Virus record (IMG/VR): IMGVR_UViG_3300012920_000374 | Span: 1 to 20,164 of that record | Reading direction: 5' to 3' (one strand) | DNA from: a virus | DNA: 20,164 bases | Part shown: positions 1 to 5,800 of the stretch, piece after piece | Layout of the letters: each line of letters begins with the position of its first letter | Numbering within the stretch: the stretch's first letter is position 1 | The notes under the pieces: model-generated | The model's input: the letters and a program-made list of their open reading frames with translations, nothing else | The model's database searches: none | Told to the model about the DNA's origin: nothing | Position numbers and translations under genes: made by a program

Positions 1-21
1 CAGTTTTATCGTTTGTGCCAT
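1..21 (-). CDS. Start of a second tail fibre gene (partial, runs off window)
   Basis: Only seven codons are visible, reading MAQTIKL, before the left edge cuts the gene. The start is an ATG at 21-19 with a good ribosome binding site, GGGGAG at 31-26, four bases upstream. The first six residues are identical to those of the neighbouring fibre (62-1996, MAQTIKIKR). I infer a tandem paralogue with the same virion-attachment N-terminus but possibly a different distal part. The gap from the previous stop codon is 40 bases and holds a 12-base palindrome. The reading frame and binding site are seen directly; the fibre assignment rests on the N-terminal identity alone. Confidence 0.6.
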
Positions 22-38
22 GTGGCTCCCCTAAAATT

Positions 39-50
39 GCGTATATACGC
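39..50. repeat. 12-base perfect palindrome between two fibre genes
   Basis: GCGTATATACGC reads the same on both strands and sits between the stop of the 644-residue fibre and the ribosome binding site of the next fibre gene. The stem is short and no T-run follows on the minus strand, so it is not a convincing terminator. It could be a protein binding site or a chance palindrome. Confidence 0.4.
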
Positions 51-61
51 GGAGGAAAAAA

Positions 62-1996
62 TTAGAAAGTTCCGCCATCCAGTGTGTTAGACCATTGTGC
101 AGCGCCACTTGTGTTCATAGAAAGAACATAATCATGTGCAGTTGCATTACCAGAAGGCTTTACTAATCTTGTATAACCTGCATTTCCTGCTTGACCAATA
201 AGCAAATCACCAACTGCTGTTGCAGAAATACCTTTTATTCTTAATGCATCGCTATTAACTTCGAGAGTTACATTATCATCATTTACATCTAGCTGGTTGC
301 CTGTCTTTGTTAACGCATCACCAGCAGTAATTTGACCAGCGCCTGAGAACTGAGCAAATGCAAGAGAAGTTGAGCCTACTGTAATAGATCCATCTGTTGT
401 AAGTACGAAACCATTATCAGCATTTACAGTACCCTCTTCAACAAATACAAACATTCCTGGAGTGACTTCATCAGAAGAATCTGCATCCGTTGCTCTTGTC
501 ATTGCGGAGGCAGCACCATTAAACACGTAAATACCGTTTTCAGAAGCAGTTGACTGATTCTTTAAAAGTACTCGATCATTACTAGATAGTGTTACACCAT
601 CAATAGCAGAACCAGGACCAGAAACAGTTACGTTTGCAGTAGAAGCTGCTCTTACAGAGTCTTTAAAATCAAGTCCAACTTTTACTGCATCTACATATTC
701 TTTTGATACAAGAGAGTTTGCTCCGAAACCTGCACGATTCTTATAGCCAGAAGGAACGGTAACACTACCTGTTCCATTTGGTGAAAGTACTAAGTCTCCG
801 TTTGAGTTTGTAGTTGAAATTGTATTTGTATCTACAGATACATTATCAACTGCTAATGAAGTACCAACTATTGCCGTAAATGTACCCGCTGCTGCACTAC
901 TTCCACCAATTACTGTACCATCAACAGTACCTCCATCAATATCTGGAGTATTTATATCTGGGGAAGTAAATGTCTTATTTGTAAGAGTTTGAGTTGTATC
1001 TGTACCAACAAGAGTTGTAGTTGCTGCAGGAAGTGTAATAGTAACATTTCCAGAAAATGAAGCATGAGCAGGTGCTTGTAGTCTTGCATAGTGAGCATTT
1101 GAACTTTCACAGTAGAAGTCAATTCTTGATTGAGTTCCGCCATTCTTAATCGAAATAGCGCCTTGTGTAATACTTACACCATTGCTTGCTGCTCCAGCAA
1201 AAGTAACTGTTCCTGAGAAGTTAGCTGCCGCTGCTGTTGTTGTACCTGTAAGAGTTGGTGCAGTCAATGACTTGTTTGTCATTGTCTGCGTACCAGTATT
1301 CGATATTAATTCAGTACCTGCTGCGGGTAAAAGAAGCGTATTTGAAGCAGAAGAACTATGAGGAGCAGCTTGTAGAGTTTGAAAGTGTGCATTTGATGAA
1401 CTACAGTAAAATCTTATACGAGAATCATTTCCACCACCGTTCTTTAGATCGATTGTACCATTTTCAATACTTACACCACCGTTTCCAGTTGTGCCATCTC
1501 CATCAACTATAAGAGTTTTTCCAGTTGTAATTTTTTCACCAGAGTTAGTGGTGATAAAGCTCATGTAAGTATTCGATGCTTCTGCAATTGTAAGTGCAGT
1601 TGCAGAGTTATCTAATAAAGAAATTTGTGTTGCTTGTGTAGATACGTCAACAGTTCCCGCATTTATATCTAATGATCCGCTTGCAGGGTTTAAAATTAAA
1701 GCACCACTTGATGTATCAATTTGATTTGCCGTATTGTTAATACGAATATTACCAGTAAGAAGTTTATCAACTTTACTGTTTCCGTCTACTACTATAGCAC
1801 TTGACGCCGTCAGAGTTCCTGCTGCATGATCAAGCATATCCATAAATAGCTTACCACCAATAACAGTGACTGCATTATCAGACGGCTGTCCAATAAACAG
1901 TTTATCACTGGCATCAGAATAGGCTAATTCACCGGCTACTAGCGAGGTGGGAGAAGCAGTACTGGTACTTCTTTTAATTTTGATTGTCTGAGCCAT
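62..1996 (-). CDS. Tail fibre protein with duplicated internal module
   Basis: This 644-residue protein is probably a distal or side tail fibre for host recognition. The N-terminus (residues 1-48) contains GELAYSDASDKLFIG, a motif I associate with marine phage fibres. Residues 172-247 and 272-346 are two diverged copies of one module: each has RIxFYC, SSNAH, a LPAA segment and TQTxTNKxxTxP. Residues 440-555 form a widespread phage fibre module recognisable by DRVLLKNQSTASENGIYVFNG and MTRATDADSS. The C-terminus ends NTLDGGTF, close to the ending of the upstream 139-residue protein. Composition is rich in Thr, Ser, Ala, Gly and Asn, as in beta-structured fibres. The ATG at 1996 has GGAG at 2006-2003, six bases upstream. 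The role is inferred from modules and position; no receptor-binding or enzymatic site is visible. Confidence 0.85.
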   Translation of the reverse strand: MAQTIKIKRSTSTASPTSLVAGELAYSDASDKLFIGQPSDNAVTVIGGKLFMDMLDHAAGTLTASSAIVVDGNSKVDKLLTGNIRINNTANQIDTSSGALILNPASGSLDINAGTVDVSTQATQISLLDNSATALTIAEASNTYMSFITTNSGEKITTGKTLIVDGDGTTGNGGVSIENGTIDLKNGGGNDSRIRFYCSSSNAHFQTLQAAPHSSSASNTLLLPAAGTELISNTGTQTMTNKSLTAPTLTGTTTAAAANFSGTVTFAGAASNGVSITQGAISIKNGGTQSRIDFYCESSNAHYARLQAPAHASFSGNVTITLPAATTTLVGTDTTQTLTNKTFTSPDINTPDIDGGTVDGTVIGGSSAAAGTFTAIVGTSLAVDNVSVDTNTISTTNSNGDLVLSPNGTGSVTVPSGYKNRAGFGANSLVSKEYVDAVKVGLDFKDSVRAASTANVTVSGPGSAIDGVTLSSNDRVLLKNQSTASENGIYVFNGAASAMTRATDADSSDEVTPGMFVFVEEGTVNADNGFVLTTDGSITVGSTSLAFAQFSGAGQITAGDALTKTGNQLDVNDDNVTLEVNSDALRIKGISATAVGDLLIGQAGNAGYTRLVKPSGNATAHDYVLSMNTSGAAQWSNTLDGGTF

Positions 1997-2016
1997 TTAA
2001 AACTCCGGGATTAGCC

Positions 2017-2436
2017 TTAAAAGGCTCCTGCGTCTAGTGTATCTGAATCACCTGAGGCGTCACCTACTATTATAGGCACAAACTCAAAAGTTCCTGTACT
2101 AGTTTCGCGGTATACTTTGATTTGATTATCATCAGTATCATAAAAAAGGTCTCCTTCCTCTAAATTTGCACTTCCATCTGCGGGAGGAGTAGTTCCTCGA
2201 AAACTTTGATCTGCAAGCTGCTTTAGAGCATCACTTACATTATTTGCTGTAATTGTATTATGTCCAGCGAAAACCACATTTGCTGCATCAACAAAACTTA
2301 TGGGAATCGCAAAGTTATTTATGCTTACAGAGACATCTTCTGTTGTTAAATCAAGAGATACAGCATTTGTATTTGTAACAGTTATATCTGTTACTTCCTC
2401 TGTAATCGTAACTTGAGTAGCAGGAGGAGTCGACAT
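2017..2436 (-). CDS. Small fibre-associated structural protein, TLDAGAF C-terminus
   Basis: This 139-residue protein lies between the Ig-like protein and the fibre. The N-terminal half is acidic and beta-prone, with a Thr/Val-rich stretch (VTITEEVTDITVTNT). Residues 85-120 contain GDLFYDTDDNQIKVYRE, a GDLxYDT-type motif common in phage fibre and baseplate proteins. The end, DTLDAGAF, closely resembles the NTLDGGTF end of the 644-residue fibre. The ATG at 2436 lies two bases beyond the preceding stop codon, and only a weak purine run precedes it, so translation is probably coupled. I infer an accessory fibre or fibre-connector subunit. I do not recognise a named family, and a role in fibre trimerisation is only a guess. 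Confidence 0.6.
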   Translation of the reverse strand: MSTPPATQVTITEEVTDITVTNTNAVSLDLTTEDVSVSINNFAIPISFVDAANVVFAGHNTITANNVSDALKQLADQSFRGTTPPADGSANLEEGDLFYDTDDNQIKVYRETSTGTFEFVPIIVGDASGDSDTLDAGAF

Positions 2437-2438
2437 AG

Positions 2439-2777
2439 TTATCTCGTGATTTCTTGATTTATAGTAACTTTTCCTTCTATAAGTCTTTTTACAGTTGCAT
2501 CATTCGCTGTGTGAATCTCTAAATCATAAAAATAAACACCGGCTGCCATCGCAGTTGATGTAGTTGCTGGCAATTCCATTTTAACTACACCGCTTGTAGG
2601 ATTTGCAATGGTGCAAGTAAAAGAAGCAGCTACAGCTGATGCTGTTTTGGATGAACGCATTTGAGACCTAGCAGAAAAGCCAGTCAAGTTTTTTATGGAT
2701 CCAGACTCTTTAATTGTTAAATCAATCACAAAAGTCGATCCTTGGTCAATCACTAGGTCATGGTTTGCTGCACTCAT
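2439..2777 (-). CDS. Putative baseplate or tail protein with Ig-like fold (BppU N-terminal type)
   Basis: This 112-residue protein has the pattern of a single beta-sandwich domain: a start with DLVIDQGSTFVIDLTIK, then NLTGFSARSQMRSS, NPTSGVVKMELPA, AAGVYFYDLEIHT, and an end with LIEGKVTINQEITR. This strand order and the YDLEI/GKVT signature recall the N-terminal domain of upper baseplate proteins (BppU) and similar small proteins next to fibre genes in marine phages. The domain name is from memory, not a search. It is the first gene after a near-consensus promoter, with ATG at 2777 and GGAG at 2789-2786, eight bases upstream. It probably attaches fibres to the tail tip or lies between J and the fibres. 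Confidence 0.65.
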   Translation of the reverse strand: MSAANHDLVIDQGSTFVIDLTIKESGSIKNLTGFSARSQMRSSKTASAVAASFTCTIANPTSGVVKMELPATTSTAMAAGVYFYDLEIHTANDATVKRLIEGKVTINQEITR

Positions 2778-2798
2778 TTAAATTTCTCCATGATGAAA

Positions 2799-2827
2799 AT
2801 TATAACAAAGTCAAGGTCGCTAGTCAA
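2799..2827 (-). promoter_or_regulatory. Sigma-70-type promoter for the fibre genes
   Basis: On the minus strand TTGACT (2827-2822) is followed after exactly 17 bases by a perfect TATAAT (2804-2799). It occupies the 68-base gap between the J stop codon and the first fibre-region gene. Predicted initiation near 2792 gives a leader of only about 15 bases, with the ribosome binding site GGAG close to its 5' end. It would let the fibre genes be transcribed independently of the long tail operon. Confidence 0.75.
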
Positions 2828-2845
2828 GAATTATTTTTATGTAGG

Positions 2846-5800
2846 TTATAATGCTCCGATTTTTACTCGAATTCTTGTACCATCGTGTATCTCTATCGCA
2901 GTGCTAGAAATATGAACTCCTGCACTTCCCGATGAGGCATTTGAAATTTGTAGTTGTTCTGCTGTAACAGCATTTGCTGCTATTTTATCCGCCGTAATAC
3001 TATCTGCTCCGATTCTATTTGCATTTATTGTTCCTGAAGTAATACTGCCTGCACCTATTGAAGTTACATTTGCATTTACTTGTGCTCCGGTGATTTTACT
3101 GTTTGCTGTGGTCTGAGCGTTATTAGCAGCTGTTTGAGCGGTGGCAGCATTTGTAACCCCCGTATTAGCTGTAGTCTGAGCTGCCGCAGCGTTTGTAACA
3201 GCAGTATTCGCAGTGCTTTGTGCATTATTTGCTGCTGTATCATCTGTAAAGCCGCTATCGTTATTAAAAGCGCTTAGATTTAAACTACTTGCATTTGCAA
3301 TAGTAATTGTTCCATTAACAGTTAAAGCACTGCCATTCCATGTAATTCCTTGCCCACTACTATTTCCTATACTAAACTTATAAGCTGAACCACTATAGCC
3401 TAGGAAATAACCCGTGCCATTGTTAAATGCAGATTGTCCTCCACGAATATGTCCTCCAGTTCCAGTATTTATACCTTGAAAAATATCTCCTGAAGTATCA
3501 AAGTTCTGAGCACGACTATTGGCTGTGTTGGCTGTTCCTTGTGCTGCAGCAGCATTTGTAACCCCCGTATTAGCTGTAGTCTGAGCTGCCGCAGCATTTG
3601 CAACACCTGTATTAGCTGTGCTCTGAGCTGCATTTGCAGCAGTATCATCTGTAAACCCGCTGTCATTTGTAAGATCACTTATGTTTGGCGAGTTTGCAAA
3701 AGAAATATTTCCGTTTATTCCTAAAGTACTTCCATCCCAAGTAAGACCTTGACCGCTAGAGTTACCAATACTAAATTTATACGCATTACTACTATAGCCT
3801 AAAAAGAAACCTGTCCCATTATTAAAAGCAGCTTGTCCTCCTCTAACATGACCGCCTGTGCCCACACTAATGCCTTGAAAAATATCTCCTGAAGTATCAA
3901 AGTTCTGTGCACGACTATTTGCTGTGGTAGCAGTGCTTTGTGCTGCATTTGCGGCAGTGTCATCTGTTGGAGTAATGGAAGATCCTGGGTTACTTAAATT
4001 AGTAAGAGCACCTTTAAAAGTACTAGCTCCACTTAAATTACCAATTGTAATGCTGCCTACATTAATCGCTCCAGCATCTATTGAAGTAGCGAGTATCTCT
4101 GCGCCATCTACATGAGCAGCTTTTACACTAAATGAAGAACCGTCATGAGTAAAAGAAATGTTTCCATCAGTGTAATGAACAGTTACAAAATCTCCCGCGA
4201 TCGGCTCTCTTCCCATCTCTGAAGTTGTTGGAACAGGAGGACTTCCTGGTTTTGTGCCACTTCTAAATACGTGTACAGTTTTTACTGTATCCGAGCCGCC
4301 CGCTCCCTTTCCTTGTACAAAAAATTCTGCACTAAATGTACCGCTTGAATTTGTAATTTCTGCAAGAATTGCATCATCTTGAAAACGTACATCTACTTGC
4401 TGTTTCATTGGAGACTGTCCAGAAAAAGCTCGAGTAAACGGATTTCTTACAAAAAGTTTTGTATTACTTTCAATCTCAACAACTTCTCTATATTCAGAGT
4501 TTGCAACTTCTGTTCCTACTGAACTATTTGAGCTTATTTTTATGAATCCGCCCACATAATAATCTGTAGTAAATGCTGTGCTACTCCCTGTTACTTCTGT
4601 ACTTCCAGAAGCAACAGTTACAGTACCGCTTGCTGCTGATAATCCATTTGTAGCTGCACCTATTCCTTTTAAATAGTTAAAATTAGATACATTTCCTGTT
4701 GAATCAGTAGCTGTTGTATCTGTATGAAGTTGTAATCTTTTCCATGGATCTGCAGTATTACTTGCATCAAAAAACCAAAAAGCAGTTTGTCCACTTGGAA
4801 GAGTGCTAAATGATTGCTCTAATTGAGCGGTACTTGCAGGATTAAAAATATATTCTTCACCGCTTGGGTGTATATAGCGATATGCAGTTGCGTCAATACT
4901 TACAAGTCCCGTCGTAGCATTTATCTCAGGACTAAAAGTTAAAAAACCGCCCCTTTGTACTCGTGCAATACGGCTTGTTCCAGGAGCGATAGAAAAGATC
5001 TCTCGGGTAATTTCTTGCCACTCTGAATAGTTTCCTAAAACATTTACTGCACGTATCTTAACAGTATAAGTTCCTGCATCAACATTATTTATAGAAAAAG
5101 TAGTTGCATTTCCCGGGATATTTGTAATCTTTGTAAATCTAGAATTAGCATTCCCATCCAAATCCATATTGTGATGAATTTCAAAATGTGATAAGAATCT
5201 ATATGTTATAGGCTGACTCGAAGAGTTAGTATCAGGTAAATCTTCAGTTGGAGTAGACCAAGCAATTTTTACTTTTACTTGTGTACCCTCTCCATCTTTT
5301 GTTACTGAACTTCCTCTAACTTGTTCTATGCTTAGATTTCTTGGGGCAGGAACTGGATCGTTTCTTTTCGGAAGAGGAATATAGTCATATGTTTGTATAG
5401 GTTGATCTACATCTATTTCATCATACTTATCTTTTATATATTTACTAGCAGTTATTTCATATTTATTTTCTTCAGTTTGTGCAATTCCAAGTATTCGGAA
5501 CTCTTTTAGATCATTAGTATTTACATCATCTTCTCTACTAATCGCCCAGATAGTATCTTGCTGAGGAGCAGATGAAAAAGCTCCGGTTACTTCAATCGTA
5601 CTAGCACTTGTACCCGTAGTTACACTACCATTTATAGACTTTACTTCTACTCTTGAGTTTTCGGAAAAGTGAGTAGATACAGCATTTCCAGAATCATCAA
5701 CAAGATTTGCTGCTTGTGCTTGAGTTGCTATTGCTCCTCCGGAAGCATTTTCAAGCAATAACTGTCCACGAGTATAAGCAACACTATTAATAGTTGCACT

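Noticed and set aside
2013-2026. AGCCTT/AAGGCT inverted repeat at the end of the 139-residue gene
   Set aside because: The stem is short, the loop is only two bases and no T-run follows, so terminator function is not supported.
2773-2792. Five-codon leader frame MEKFK overlapping the start of the 112-residue gene as ATGA
   Set aside because: Its ATG is at or next to the predicted 5' end of the transcript, with no room for a ribosome binding site. It is probably a by-product of the GGAG-containing leader.
3080-3724. Cys- and Ser-rich plus-strand frames with internal repeats
   Set aside because: The repeats (CCSSICNPRISCSLSC type) are simply the reverse complement of the J linker repeats. No start signal supports translation.
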